Below the pieces are notes generated by a model. The model saw only the letters and a list, made by a program, of their open reading frames with translations, was not told the DNA's origin and made no database searches. Below, piece by piece: positions 17,701 to 26,283 of a DNA stretch of 64,000 bases; within the stretch, counting starts at the first letter, position 1, and each line of letters starts with the position of its first letter. Made by a program: the position numbers and the translations under genes. This DNA is from Natronosalvus vescus (GTDB taxonomy: Archaea; Halobacteriota; Halobacteria; Halobacteriales; Natrialbaceae), in contig NZ_CP099546.1 of NCBI RefSeq assembly GCF_023973145.1, positions 1,116,001 to 1,180,000 on the forward strand. Reading direction: 5' to 3'.

Positions 17701-19212
17701 TCAGTCGTCAGCTTCGAGCGCCGCCCCACCGATACTTGGCCGGGTCACGTCGCGGTCTGTCGGCTCCCCGTCGATGTCGTAGGGGTACTCGCCGGTGACA
17801 CAGCCCATACAGAGGTCGCTGCGGTCGGTCTCGAGGACGTCGGCGACGGCGTCGGGGGAGAGGTACTCGAGGCTGTCGGCGTCGATGGCCTCGCCGATTT
17901 CGGGAATCGACTTGTCGGCGGCGATCAGCTCCTCGCGGGTGGCCATGTCGATCCCCATGTAGCAGGGGGCGACGATCGGCGGGGCACCGATGCGCATGTG
18001 CACCTCTTCGGCCCCGCAGTCTTTGAGCAGGCTGACGAGCTGTGTCGAGGTCGTGCCGCGAACGATCGAGTCGTCGATGAGGGTGACGGTCTTGCCCTCG
18101 ACTGTCGAGGTGATGGGGTTGAGTTTCAGCCGGACGGCCCGCTCGCGTTCGTTCTGGGTCGGCATGATGAACGTCCGCCCGACGTAGCGGTTCTTCATTA
18201 GCCCCTCAGCGAACTCCACGCCCTCGTCGTCTTCGGCGCGGGGCTCGCCGTCGGCGGTCGTCTCGTCGGCGGCGTCGGCGTACCCCGAGGCGAACGCCCG
18301 CCCGGAGTCGGGGACGGGCATCACGACGTCGGTTTCGACGCCGCTTTCTTCCCAGAGTGCGCGCCCGAGTTTCCGTCGTGATTCGTAGACGAGCGTCCCG
18401 TCGATCTGGGAGTCCGGGCGAGCGAAGTAGACGTGTTCGAAAAAGCAGTGGGCGGTCTGGTCGGCGTCGATCAACTGGTAGGAGTCGAAACCGGATCCGT
18501 CCGCCTCGAGGACGACGAGTTCGCCAGGACGGACGTCCCGGACGAGTTCCCCGTCGAGGGTGTCGATCGCCGCGGACTCGGAGGCGATGATGTAGCCGTC
18601 CTCGAGTTTGCCGATACAGAGTGGCCGATTCCCCTGTGGATCACGGACACCCATCACGGTCTCGTCGTGCATGATCGTCAGCGAGTACGAACCGTGAAGC
18701 CGCTGCATCGTACGTTTGACCGCGCGGATGAGGTCTTCGTTGAGGAGGTTGCGTGCGAGGTCGTGGGCGATCACTTCGGTGTCGCCGTCGGAGGTGAACG
18801 CGTGGCCCAGGCCCGCCAGTTCGTCCCGAATCTCGTCGGCGTTGACGAGGTTGCCGTTGTGGCTCAGGCCGAGCGAGCCGGATTTGAACGAGACCGAAAA
18901 CGGCTGTGCACAGGAGGAGTCGAGGCTCCCTGCCGTCGGGTAGCGAACGTGGCCGATCCCGGCCGAGCCGTTGAGCGATTCGAGGTCGCCCTCGTCGAAG
19001 GCGTCCCCGACCAGTCCCATCTCGACGTGGCTGTGTTGTTGAAACCCGTCGTGGGTGACGATTCCCGCCGACTCCTGGCCGCGGTGCTGGAGGGCGTAGA
19101 GTCCGTAGTACAGCGGCCGTGCCGCATCGCGCTCGTCGAAAGCGATGCCGACGACGCCGCACTTCTCGGTCATTCCTGTTCGCCGGGGTGTCTCGCCCCG
19201 CCCATCAGTCAT
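17701..19212 (-). CDS. purF: Amidophosphoribosyltransferase
   Basis: Catalyses the first committed step of purine synthesis, glutamine plus PRPP to 5-phosphoribosylamine. From the ATG at 19212 there is a 17-residue propeptide, then C18 of TEKCGVVGI, the N-terminal nucleophile exposed by processing. The glutaminase domain (GQESAGI, GHVRYPTAGS, LSHNGNLVN) precedes the phosphoribosyltransferase domain with its PRPP loop TLIDDSIVRGTTS. Late Cys residues in CMGC suggest an iron-sulfur cluster of the Bacillus-type enzyme. A further in-frame ATG at 19173 is an alternative start. It is the first of three purine genes in the window (purK and purE at 60-62 kb). Confidence 0.95.
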   Translation of the reverse strand: MTDGRGETPRRTGMTEKCGVVGIAFDERDAARPLYYGLYALQHRGQESAGIVTHDGFQQHSHVEMGLVGDAFDEGDLESLNGSAGIGHVRYPTAGSLDSSCAQPFSVSFKSGSLGLSHNGNLVNADEIRDELAGLGHAFTSDGDTEVIAHDLARNLLNEDLIRAVKRTMQRLHGSYSLTIMHDETVMGVRDPQGNRPLCIGKLEDGYIIASESAAIDTLDGELVRDVRPGELVVLEADGSGFDSYQLIDADQTAHCFFEHVYFARPDSQIDGTLVYESRRKLGRALWEESGVETDVVMPVPDSGRAFASGYADAADETTADGEPRAEDDEGVEFAEGLMKNRYVGRTFIMPTQNERERAVRLKLNPITSTVEGKTVTLIDDSIVRGTTSTQLVSLLKDCGAEEVHMRIGAPPIVAPCYMGIDMATREELIAADKSIPEIGEAIDADSLEYLSPDAVADVLETDRSDLCMGCVTGEYPYDIDGEPTDRDVTRPSIGGAALEADD

Positions 19213-19646
19213 GGTGAGAGCTAGTGGCGGCAGCCGATAAAAATCCCCCGTGTTTGTGCTCGTATCGCTTTTCTCAACGAATGATGTATGCATGGTGGTG
19301 TATACCTAGGCGATATTTGACCGGCACGGCGCCCGGAGCCCGCGGATTCTCAAAGTCCGTTTTTGTTGTGGTGGTCACCACCTCGAGCGTGTTCGCCACT
19401 AGTGTTCACTCGGTGAGACACAGCACAGTCACAGCATGCTCGAGGACGACGATTTCGTCCGACCGTGAAACGAGGCGAGGAGTGGGTGGTGTGGCTCGTC
19501 CCCGGGAACGAGCCGTGGCGGGCCGGGACGACGCGCAGTGCCGGTCGTGACGTGAAAAGCGTCTGTAACCGGCAATGCATAGGTCGGTGGTAGACGAATA
19601 AAAAGTCAGTGGTCGCGGCCAGCCGGGGTTGGTCAGGCTCGGGGTC
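19213..19646. other. Intergenic region upstream of purF
   Basis: 434 bases between purF and the nitrilase gene, both leftward. It must contain the purF promoter; GTGTATACC around 19300 and an AT-rich stretch near 19365 are candidates, but none is convincing. Several GC-rich inverted segments (for example around 19495-19515, GGCTCGTCCC with GGGAACGAGCC) could fold, so a leader RNA or small RNA is possible but unsupported. No coding frame is seen. Confidence 0.4.
19597..19605 (-). terminator. Oligo-T terminator after the nitrilase-family gene
   Basis: On the minus strand this reads CTTTTTATT, 42 bases past the stop of the nitrilase gene and immediately after a GC-rich stretch. It fits an archaeal oligo-T stop signal. 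Confidence 0.5.
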
Positions 19647-20534
19647 TCAGAACCGCCGATCCCGAAGTGCCGGGAACCGCTCGCGAACCGCTGCCACCGA
19701 GTCGGGATCGATCTCAGCCATCACGAGCGTGGGGTCGTCGCCACTCGAGGCGAGGACGGTTCCCCAGGGATCGTACACCGTCGAGCGCCCGAGGAGCGTG
19801 GCGTCCTCGAACGTCCCGGAGCCGTTGATGGTGGCGACGTAACACTGATTTTCGATCGCTCGAGCACGCGAGAGCGTCTGCCAGTGCTCGAGTCGGGGAT
19901 AGGGCCACGCGCTCGGAACCAGCAGAAGGTCGGCCCCCTGATCGATCAGTTGGCGGTAGAGTTCGGGAAAGCGCAGGTCGTAACAGGTGCTCACGCCGAC
20001 GGTGATCCCACAGACGGTCGCGGTGTCGATTCGTTCACCGGGAACGAGCAGTTCCGTCTCCGCGGAGTCGTAGCCGAAGAGGTGGTGTTTTCGGTAGACG
20101 AGTTCGCGCGTGCCGTCCGCCGAAAACAGCACACTGGTGTTCGCGTACCCCTCGTTCGCCGGCGTCTCGTCGGCCTCCGTTGCGGCGAGATCCTCGACGA
20201 AACTGCCTGCCAACAGGGCGACGTCGTGTTCGATGGCTGCTTCGCGCAGGCGGGACATCGTGTCACCCTCGAGGGGCTCTGCGGAGGCTGCGTACCGATC
20301 GAACGCGAAGTAGCCCACGGTGAAGAGTTCGGGGAGGGCGACGAGGTCGGCTCCGCGTTCGCTCGCGCGTTCGATCGCCTCGAGAGCACGTTCGAGGTTG
20401 CCCGTGCGGTCGCCTGATTCGACGGCGAGCTGGGCAAGCCCGACGGTGATCGTACCGGGGATGGCGTTGGCGTGAGCGTGGGTGTTCGTCCGCCGTTCCG
20501 CCGTCCCGCCCCGATTCGTCTCCTGTCTGGTCAT
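19647..20534 (-). CDS. Carbon-nitrogen hydrolase (nitrilase superfamily)
   Basis: A 295-residue amidase-type enzyme. The catalytic Glu-Lys-Cys triad is clear: E69 in ALPELFTVGY, K149 in YRKHHLFGYD and C184 in STCYDLRFPELYR. The RFPELYR context resembles the Nit/omega-amidase branch, which deaminates alpha-ketoglutaramate or deaminated glutathione, although archaeal members are poorly characterised. The first 25 residues are a variable extension. The start overlaps the stop of the upstream SRPBCC gene by 4 bp, so the two are translated together. Confidence 0.9.
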   Translation of the reverse strand: MTRQETNRGGTAERRTNTHAHANAIPGTITVGLAQLAVESGDRTGNLERALEAIERASERGADLVALPELFTVGYFAFDRYAASAEPLEGDTMSRLREAAIEHDVALLAGSFVEDLAATEADETPANEGYANTSVLFSADGTRELVYRKHHLFGYDSAETELLVPGERIDTATVCGITVGVSTCYDLRFPELYRQLIDQGADLLLVPSAWPYPRLEHWQTLSRARAIENQCYVATINGSGTFEDATLLGRSTVYDPWGTVLASSGDDPTLVMAEIDPDSVAAVRERFPALRDRRF

Positions 20535-20965
20535 GTGCTTTCCTCGAGATCACGCTCGAGCGCCCGCTTGAGATTGTCGAGTTCACTGTCGAGGTTTCGC
20601 TTGAAGAAGCGTTCGACGCCCGGCAGGTGGCCATCGACGACGAAGGTGTTCTCGAGGCGTGTTCCGCCGTCGATTTCGACGATCTCGTGTTCGCCGGTCA
20701 CGTCGAGCAGCGACGAGCGCCCGACGAATTTGACGTACTCCGGTGGCCGCCGCGTGACGTCTTCGGTGGAGACGTCGACGGTTCGGGTGACGAGCGGCAG
20801 GGGCACCTTCAGGTGCCAGGTGGCTTTTCGTCCCTCCGGGTCGATAGCCGTGTAGTCGGTGACGACACTAATCGCCCGTGCGCGTTTTTCCGGATCGGCG
20901 ATGAACGCCCAGACGCGCTCCGGTGGGGCCTGCAACTCGAACGAACGGTCGACCCGGACTGTCAT
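20531..20965 (-). CDS. SRPBCC (START-like/CoxG-type) ligand-binding protein
   Basis: A 144-residue helix-grip fold protein. Recognisable features are the N-terminal strand VDRSFELQAPPERVWAFI, the ADPEKRARAIS loop, and a long C-terminal helix FFKRNLDSELDNLKRALERDLE that caps the hydrophobic cavity. Members bind small hydrophobic ligands or assist cofactor insertion; the ligand here is unknown. The ATG at 20965 begins the domain. Overlap (TCAT) with the nitrilase gene suggests a functional pair. Confidence 0.85.
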   Translation of the reverse strand: MTVRVDRSFELQAPPERVWAFIADPEKRARAISVVTDYTAIDPEGRKATWHLKVPLPLVTRTVDVSTEDVTRRPPEYVKFVGRSSLLDVTGEHEIVEIDGGTRLENTFVVDGHLPGVERFFKRNLDSELDNLKRALERDLEEST

Positions 20966-21045
20966 ATCTCTCTCTGGGTGACTCAAACGGTAAAAAGCCG
21001 GTGGATTGGTGCCTAATGGCAGGACTCGATAGCGTAATGGGTTCG

Positions 21046-21270
21046 TTAGCTCAAGGTGACCTTCCAGGTCGTCGAGCGCGCTCGGCCCCATTTTTCGATG
21101 TCGATGTCGTCCGTTTTCTCCGCGAGGTGGGGAAGGCGAACGCCGACCTGTTTCGACGAGAGGCCGATCGCATTGGCGATGTTTTTTGCGCGGAAGTATT
21201 GCTCGCCGCGAGCGGCGCTCTCACGAAGGTACGAGATGATCCGCTGTTCTTCCTCGGAGTAGTCGGTCAT
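21046..21270 (-). CDS. Small winged-helix-like protein
   Basis: A 74-residue protein. MTDYSEEEQRIISYLRESA is followed by a helix-turn-helix-like segment, AKNIANAIGLSSKQVGVRLPHL, and a short beta wing. This resembles a minimal winged-helix DNA-binding domain conserved among haloarchaea, of unknown target. It reads toward the SRPBCC-nitrilase pair with an 80-bp gap, so it could share their transcript. Confidence 0.75.
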   Translation of the reverse strand: MTDYSEEEQRIISYLRESAARGEQYFRAKNIANAIGLSSKQVGVRLPHLAEKTDDIDIEKWGRARSTTWKVTLS

Positions 21271-21337
21271 CGTCCGTATCTACAGTAGGGTGTCTGTAGC
21301 CTTAACTCTTGAGTGCTGCCCTCGTGAACGGCTGGAC

Positions 21338-21523
21338 TCAGTTCCAGTTGACGTGCATCCCGACGATCGCGAGCGCGCCGAAAACTATCGCTGCGGCAAA
21401 GCCCCAGGCCGCTTCGATCTGTGGAGCGGTCGTGAGCATGACGATGGCACCGAGTACCGCGAGAAGGCCGAACACCAGTCCGAGTCCGAGCCCTTTGTCC
21501 GTCGTCTGTGTGTGGTCTGCCAT
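21338..21523 (-). CDS. Small two-helix membrane protein
   Basis: A 61-residue protein, MADHTQTTDKGLGLGLVFG onward, with two membrane helices (about 12-30 and 37-57). The ATG at 21523 is preferred over a start 96 bases upstream because the added residues are non-homogeneous and basic. No function is assigned. Confidence 0.68.
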   Translation of the reverse strand: MADHTQTTDKGLGLGLVFGLLAVLGAIVMLTTAPQIEAAWGFAAAIVFGALAIVGMHVNWN

Positions 21524-21736
21524 ACTGACGCGTTGTGACGGGACGCTCTTAATTGCACCCATTCGGGTCAGTCGGTTCCATTTGGTAGCCTTCGTGTTCG
21601 CGTTCCAGTCACTGCTCATCGCTCATCGCAATCCTTGCCTGAGAGCGTTCGTGCCGGAGAGCAGCACCAAAAAACGGCCTACACTGAACCTAGAGGTTTA
21701 CAAACTCGAGACCGAAATGGTGGTTCAGACGAACGT

Positions 21737-22957
21737 ATGGGTATCCAGACGATCAAATCGATCTTTTTCGGGAGTGTGTTTCGCATCCTCGGCACGTTCG
21801 TGTTGGCCCTCGTCGTCACTGTAGGCGGAGCGTTCGCCGCGGGTGTCATCGGCATTCCCGGACTCGAGTCAGTCGACAACGAGTTTGGCGAGGTTGACGA
21901 CGAACACACTGAGATCCTGACGGATATGACCATCCACAATCCGAACCCGGTCGGGGCTGGTTCGGCGGACGTCGACGCCGAGTTCGTTGTCTCGATGAAC
22001 GGCATCGAAATGGCTGACGGCGGCGGTGAGGACATTACGCTCGAGCCGGGAACCTCGACGGAATCGTTCCGGACGCAGATGCGAAACGACCGTATTCCCG
22101 AGTGGTGGGTAACCCACATCGAGAACGACGAACAGACGCACGTCGAAATCGACGCGACGGTTTCGAGTGGCGTTCTCGATCGATCGACGAGGATCACGGA
22201 CGAACAAACGGTCGAAACGGATCTCCTCTCGGCGTTCAACTCCGATGAGACGCGGCCGGTCAACGCTGAACGGCCGGTCGTCGACGATCCGTTCCTCTAC
22301 GTCAACCGCACACGGGGGCAGTGGGGAGGTGTCGACCAGCGTCACACCGAACTCGAACTCGAATTCGACATCTACAACCCACAGAGCTACGCGGTGCCGA
22401 TGACCGAACTCGGCTACGAGATCACGATGAACGACGTGGTCATCGGCGAGGGGGAGAGCAACCGGGAGTACGTCCTCCAGCCCGGCCGTGAGACGACGGT
22501 CGAGACGGTGACGCGCATCGAAAACGACAATCTCGACGACTGGTGGGTGACCCACGTCGAAAACGAGGAGGTCTCCGAACTGCGCATCGAGTTCGTCGCC
22601 ACGTTCGAACTGGCGTCGGGGACGACGATCACGATACCGCTCGAGTCGCTCACCTACGAGGAGACGGTGGAGACCGATATCTGGGGGAACGAGGAAGACG
22701 ACTCGGCCGACGATGAGACGTCGGCCTCGAGCGACGAGGATGGATCTGCTTCGAGCGATGACGAGACGCGTACGGACGACGGCACTGATCAGGAAGGAAA
22801 CGATACCGACGAAACGGGAGATGACGACACTGACGACGACGATTCCGACGACTCCGGAACCGGGGACGACGGCGGAGATGAAGACGACACTGGTGACGAC
22901 GATGGCGGGGACGAGGACGAGGACGAGGACGACGATGGGTTCCCACTGACGCTGTGA
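21737..22957 (+). CDS. Membrane-anchored protein with two WHy/LEA2-type domains and acidic tail
   Basis: 406 residues. An N-terminal membrane anchor (about 9-35) is followed by two homologous beta-sandwich units (about 55-165 and 195-320). Each ends in an almost identical pattern: PEWWVTHIENDEQTHVEI in the first, DDWWVTHVENEEVSELRI in the second, then a VETD strand. This internal repeat is characteristic of the water-stress/hypersensitive-response (WHy, LEA_2) fold. The last 85 residues are almost purely Asp, Glu, Ser, Thr and Gly. Such proteins are proposed to protect against desiccation or osmotic stress; this function is inferred, not shown. Confidence 0.8.
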   Translation: MGIQTIKSIFFGSVFRILGTFVLALVVTVGGAFAAGVIGIPGLESVDNEFGEVDDEHTEILTDMTIHNPNPVGAGSADVDAEFVVSMNGIEMADGGGEDITLEPGTSTESFRTQMRNDRIPEWWVTHIENDEQTHVEIDATVSSGVLDRSTRITDEQTVETDLLSAFNSDETRPVNAERPVVDDPFLYVNRTRGQWGGVDQRHTELELEFDIYNPQSYAVPMTELGYEITMNDVVIGEGESNREYVLQPGRETTVETVTRIENDNLDDWWVTHVENEEVSELRIEFVATFELASGTTITIPLESLTYEETVETDIWGNEEDDSADDETSASSDEDGSASSDDETRTDDGTDQEGNDTDETGDDDTDDDDSDDSGTGDDGGDEDDTGDDDGGDEDEDEDDDGFPLTL

Positions 22958-23148
22958 CCCACGTCCATTTTCCCCAGTCAGCGATAGGACTATGATGGCG
23001 CGCCCTGAACGCAGGGGTATGCCACGGAGTTCATCCGCTCCTGATCGGGTTCTTCTCGAGTAGTACCGCCAGCGACGAGGACGGCGATTCTTCGCCCGAT
23101 ACGCTCGAGGCTGTTACCGTTCGTTCTACCGACGGCGATGGCGTTCAG

Positions 23149-23520
23149 TTGCGTGTCGATGACACCAGCCGTGAACTCACCCGAGCCGAGGCGATTGCCT
23201 TGCAGTCGGCCATCGGCGAGGCGCTGACCACCAGCCGTGAGTACGTCTATACGACCGGTACCCACCGCGAGGACGGCTCGTACGTCGTCTCACGACGTGG
23301 TGCCGAGTCTGCGGGCAATCGGAAAGTGTTCGATTCGTTCGGCGACCTCGAGTCGTTGTACCGGGAGGTACCCGCCCGTATCGACGCCGAGGCGATCGGC
23401 CAACACGGGATCACCGGCTCGAGGCGACACCTCGTCGTTCGTCACTTCGCCGAACACCCCGCGTTCAACTGCCGCGTGATGAGTCGTCGGCCGCTGATCG
23501 CTCGAAAGAACGAGAGGTAG
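23149..23520 (+). CDS. Conserved haloarchaeal protein, start uncertain
   Basis: The supported part covers 123 residues from a TTG at 23149: a helix ELTRAEAIALQSAIGEAL, a strand-rich middle with DGSYVVSRRGAESAG, and a C-terminus GSRRHLVVRHFAEHPAF. The frame stays open upstream to a TGA near 22991 but offers no ATG or GTG. A separate frame beginning at the ATG at 22993 (or 23020) reads into the same area and stops at TAG 23062-23064. Either the TTG is the start or a frameshift near 23055 has split the N-terminus from the rest. No function is recognised. Confidence 0.65.
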   Translation: MRVDDTSRELTRAEAIALQSAIGEALTTSREYVYTTGTHREDGSYVVSRRGAESAGNRKVFDSFGDLESLYREVPARIDAEAIGQHGITGSRRHLVVRHFAEHPAFNCRVMSRRPLIARKNER

Positions 23521-23555
23521 TTGTCCAAAAGTACGCGGGGGATCGCCGGATCAGA

Positions 23556-24587
23556 TCACTTGATGGTCGTGTGCTCGGACTCCTCGTTCAGCGCCAGATT
23601 CGCCGCGATTTCGGCGTTTCGCATGGCGTACTGGGCTGTCTGCTGGAGGCTGACGAGCACCTCCCTGACCTGCAGGAGATCCTCGTTTTGCATCTCCGGG
23701 AGACCGGCGAGGATCTCGCGTTCCCGGTCGGAGATGTCGTGGAACAGTTTTCGCGCCTCGATCGTCTTGTCGTAGCTGCGCTCGACCGCCGACTCGACGG
23801 CGAGGGCCGTGATCTCGTCGACCTCCTCGGTCAGTTCGCGAATCTCGCGCATCACCGAGCTATCGACGTTCAGGGTGTGGCCCTCGGCTTCCATCACGAT
23901 GTCGGCGATGTCCTCGGCGTTGTCGGCAGTCAGCTCGAGGTTCTTCGCGATCGATCGGTAGCCGATCAGCGGGAAGCCCGATTTGAGGCCGACTGCGCGG
24001 GCGAGCGACGGATTCTGGTAGGCTGTAAAGATCAGTCGAAGCAGGAGGACGAAGATCTTGTTCGCCTGACGCTCCCGGTTGAGTGCGCGCTGAGCGAGGT
24101 CGGGATTCCCGTGGGCGAGGGCCTTGATCGCCTCCCCACGCATCGTCCGCCCGGTTCGCTCGAGGCGCTCGAGCAGGTTGTCGAGGGTGAAGTCCTCGGG
24201 GTCGACCGAACACCGGATCGAGATGCTCTCGGGGGTCTCCTCGATGACGCCGAGCCCCATGAGCTGCGTTTCGGCGCGGTAAACGGCGTTGATGTGGGCC
24301 GACTCGAGGGCCCCGTCGGTACACTCGATGCGAATGACTCGCCGCCCGAGGACGTACTGGGCGACGATCGCGCGTTCGACGGCGTCCGCGTCCAGGTTGT
24401 CCGTTCGGATGATCGCCTCCGTCTCTTCGAAGCTCGCCGATTCGGGCATGACCGTCAGCGTGCCTTTCCCGCCCATGCGCAGCGAGACCTCGTCGCCTTT
24501 CTCGACGCCGTGTTCGCTAGCCCACTCCGCCGGGAGGGTCATCGCCAGCGTTGACGGCCCGAGCCGTTGCACTTTCCGCGTTTCCAT
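23556..24587 (-). CDS. AbrB-PhoU domain regulator
   Basis: A 343-residue cytoplasmic protein. The N-terminal SpoVT/AbrB-like segment (KVQRLGPSTLAMTLPAEWA and following, about 4-45) probably binds DNA. A PhoU-type helical domain occupies about 120-335 (ALAHGNPDLAQRALNRERQANKIF; NAEDIADIVMEAEGHTL). This architecture is common in archaea, where it is taken to regulate phosphate uptake genes, but no Pst transporter is near this copy. The ATG at 24587 begins the AbrB motif and is preferred to a more distal in-frame start. Confidence 0.88.
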   Translation of the reverse strand: METRKVQRLGPSTLAMTLPAEWASEHGVEKGDEVSLRMGGKGTLTVMPESASFEETEAIIRTDNLDADAVERAIVAQYVLGRRVIRIECTDGALESAHINAVYRAETQLMGLGVIEETPESISIRCSVDPEDFTLDNLLERLERTGRTMRGEAIKALAHGNPDLAQRALNRERQANKIFVLLLRLIFTAYQNPSLARAVGLKSGFPLIGYRSIAKNLELTADNAEDIADIVMEAEGHTLNVDSSVMREIRELTEEVDEITALAVESAVERSYDKTIEARKLFHDISDREREILAGLPEMQNEDLLQVREVLVSLQQTAQYAMRNAEIAANLALNEESEHTTIK

Positions 24588-24847
24588 GAACCGCTGTAGG
24601 CGACGTCGAACCTTAGTCCTGACTATACACACAGTATTCGTTAAACGCTGTTTGTGTGGCCTAGTGTGTCGTGGTTGACTCAAGGCCGACCTTATACGCG
24701 ACCGAACGGTGTGCGTTCTCCTGGCTGCGGTGCAGCATCTGACGGTGGCGTTCTCGACCTCGAGAAGGGACGGCGTGCTGTCCGTTCGAAGACGAAAAAT
24801 CACTACCAGTGAGCGTTACTCTGGCTTCGAGTTTCTGCCTCGAGCGA

Positions 24848-25990
24848 TCATACGACTTTCAACAGCCGCGTCGTGAATCGCCCCGTCCGCACCTGCGTCC
24901 AACCGCGCAACTCCTCGTCCAGTTCCTCGTCGTCGGTATCGACCCGCAAGGTGCCGAGAGCGTCGAGTTTCTCCGTCGAGGCGACGATCTCGATGTCGGC
25001 CGCCCGATCGATTACCGCGGGTGAAATCTGGTGGTTGCCCCGCCCGAAGACGAACCCCTGGCCGCCGATGGGGGAGACCACGATCACGACCGGTTCCTCG
25101 AGCACCTCGAGGATCTCGGATTCGCTGGCGTCCCGCGCGAGCACCTCGTCGTCGCGCCAGACGTCGACACCAAGCGGCGAGGGATCGATCCCGAGCGCGG
25201 ATTCGATCGCACCGACGGTGCTGCCGGGGCCGAAGACGTACGTCGTCTCGCGGTCGATATCGCGGGCGAATCCCTCGGCGAGGGTTTCGACGCTGCCGCC
25301 CGAGAGCTGTTTGCTCGACTGGACGCCGCTGGCGACGGGGACGGGGACGACGGCTCTGAGTTCAGCGCGCACCTCGCCCTCGCGATAGGCGTCCTCGTCG
25401 ATGTCGTTGACCTCACGATCCTCGACCCGGTCGAACTCCGCGGCGATCCGTCCGGCGTCGGCGGGCGTCACGCCGAACACCGACGAGTAGATTTTGACGC
25501 CCGCGGGGACGCCGAGCATTGGGGTTCGGTCGTCCGCGTCTGCCGTTGTCGCATCCTCGTCGTTCGACACCTCGCGTTTCTCGCCAGCCGTCTCCTCGAG
25601 AACCGACGCCACGTCCACGGCCGTCCCGTCGCCGCCGACGAACAGAACGAGGTCGACGCCTTCCTCGAGGAACGCCCGAACGGCGGCTTTCGTATCGTCG
25701 GCAGTGGTGTCGTGTGGGTCGCCGTCACCATCACCGGCCGATTGGTAGACGACGCGTGGCTCGTATCCGGCCGCCCGAACCGCGTCTTCGCCCATCTCGC
25801 CGGCGGCGGTGTAGACAGTAAGCTCCGGCCGTCGACGAGCGAGCGCCTTGAGGGCCTTGCGTGCGCGGTCGGGGGCGCGCGCTTCGGCCCCGCGGCGGCG
25901 CGCCTCGTCGACCTTCCCGTCGGTACCCTTGAGCCCGACGCGTCCACCCATGCCAGCGATCGGATTGACGACGACCCCGAGTGTCTCCAT
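24848..25990 (-). CDS. ATP-NAD kinase-like protein
   Basis: A 380-residue protein of the PpnK/ATP-NAD kinase (AcoX-like) family. It has VVVNPIAGMGG near the N-terminus (N9-P10-I11-A12-G13) and the nucleotide-binding GGDGT at 119-123, followed by GVPAGVKIYSSVFG. A haloarchaeal acidic insertion lies at about 130-155. NAD kinases make NADP; this larger branch is biochemically less certain and may phosphorylate other substrates. The ATG at 25990 immediately precedes the domain. Confidence 0.87.
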   Translation of the reverse strand: METLGVVVNPIAGMGGRVGLKGTDGKVDEARRRGAEARAPDRARKALKALARRRPELTVYTAAGEMGEDAVRAAGYEPRVVYQSAGDGDGDPHDTTADDTKAAVRAFLEEGVDLVLFVGGDGTAVDVASVLEETAGEKREVSNDEDATTADADDRTPMLGVPAGVKIYSSVFGVTPADAGRIAAEFDRVEDREVNDIDEDAYREGEVRAELRAVVPVPVASGVQSSKQLSGGSVETLAEGFARDIDRETTYVFGPGSTVGAIESALGIDPSPLGVDVWRDDEVLARDASESEILEVLEEPVVIVVSPIGGQGFVFGRGNHQISPAVIDRAADIEIVASTEKLDALGTLRVDTDDEELDEELRGWTQVRTGRFTTRLLKVV

Positions 25991-26119
25991 GCGCGGTGCT
26001 TCGGGGGCCGGCAAAAAAGCCGTGTGGCTTTGTCGCTCGAGATTGGGCCTGATCGAACTCGCAGAGATACGGACGGAAGCCACGACTGCAGTCGTCGGTT
26101 ACTGACGCTGTTTTCTGAA

Positions 26120-26128
26120 CAATTAAGA
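26120..26128 (+). promoter_or_regulatory. TATA box for the 39-codon gene
   Basis: CAATTAAGA lies about 28 nt before the ATG at 26152, compatible with a leaderless transcript. Confidence 0.45.
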
Positions 26129-26151
26129 GGGGCCCCAACACAGGCTCACGT

Positions 26152-26271
26152 ATGATAGAACTCACGTACGCGGTTCTCGAGACCGACTTCCCGATGGTGA
26201 TCGCTGGCTGGGGCGTCCTCCTCATCAGCCTCCTGATTACGGCGTTCTGGATGCTGTATCTGTACCGCTAA
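26152..26271 (+). CDS. 39-residue single-helix membrane protein
   Basis: A complete small reading frame: MIELTYAVLETDFPMVIAGW, then a hydrophobic helix (about 15-36) ending in YLYR. Codons are almost all G/C-ending and a TATA-like element sits 28 nt upstream. The protein would insert in the membrane with a short acidic N-terminus and a basic C-terminus. It lies in the gap between two leftward genes (NAD kinase-like and CinA-like). No family name can be given. Confidence 0.7.
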   Translation: MIELTYAVLETDFPMVIAGWGVLLISLLITAFWMLYLYR

Positions 26272-26283
26272 CGGTCGCCGGCG

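Noticed and set aside
19350-19580. Possible small gene or structured RNA upstream of purF
   Set aside because: Frames lack codon bias; GC-rich inverted segments exist but match no RNA family that I can recognise, so no RNA was called.
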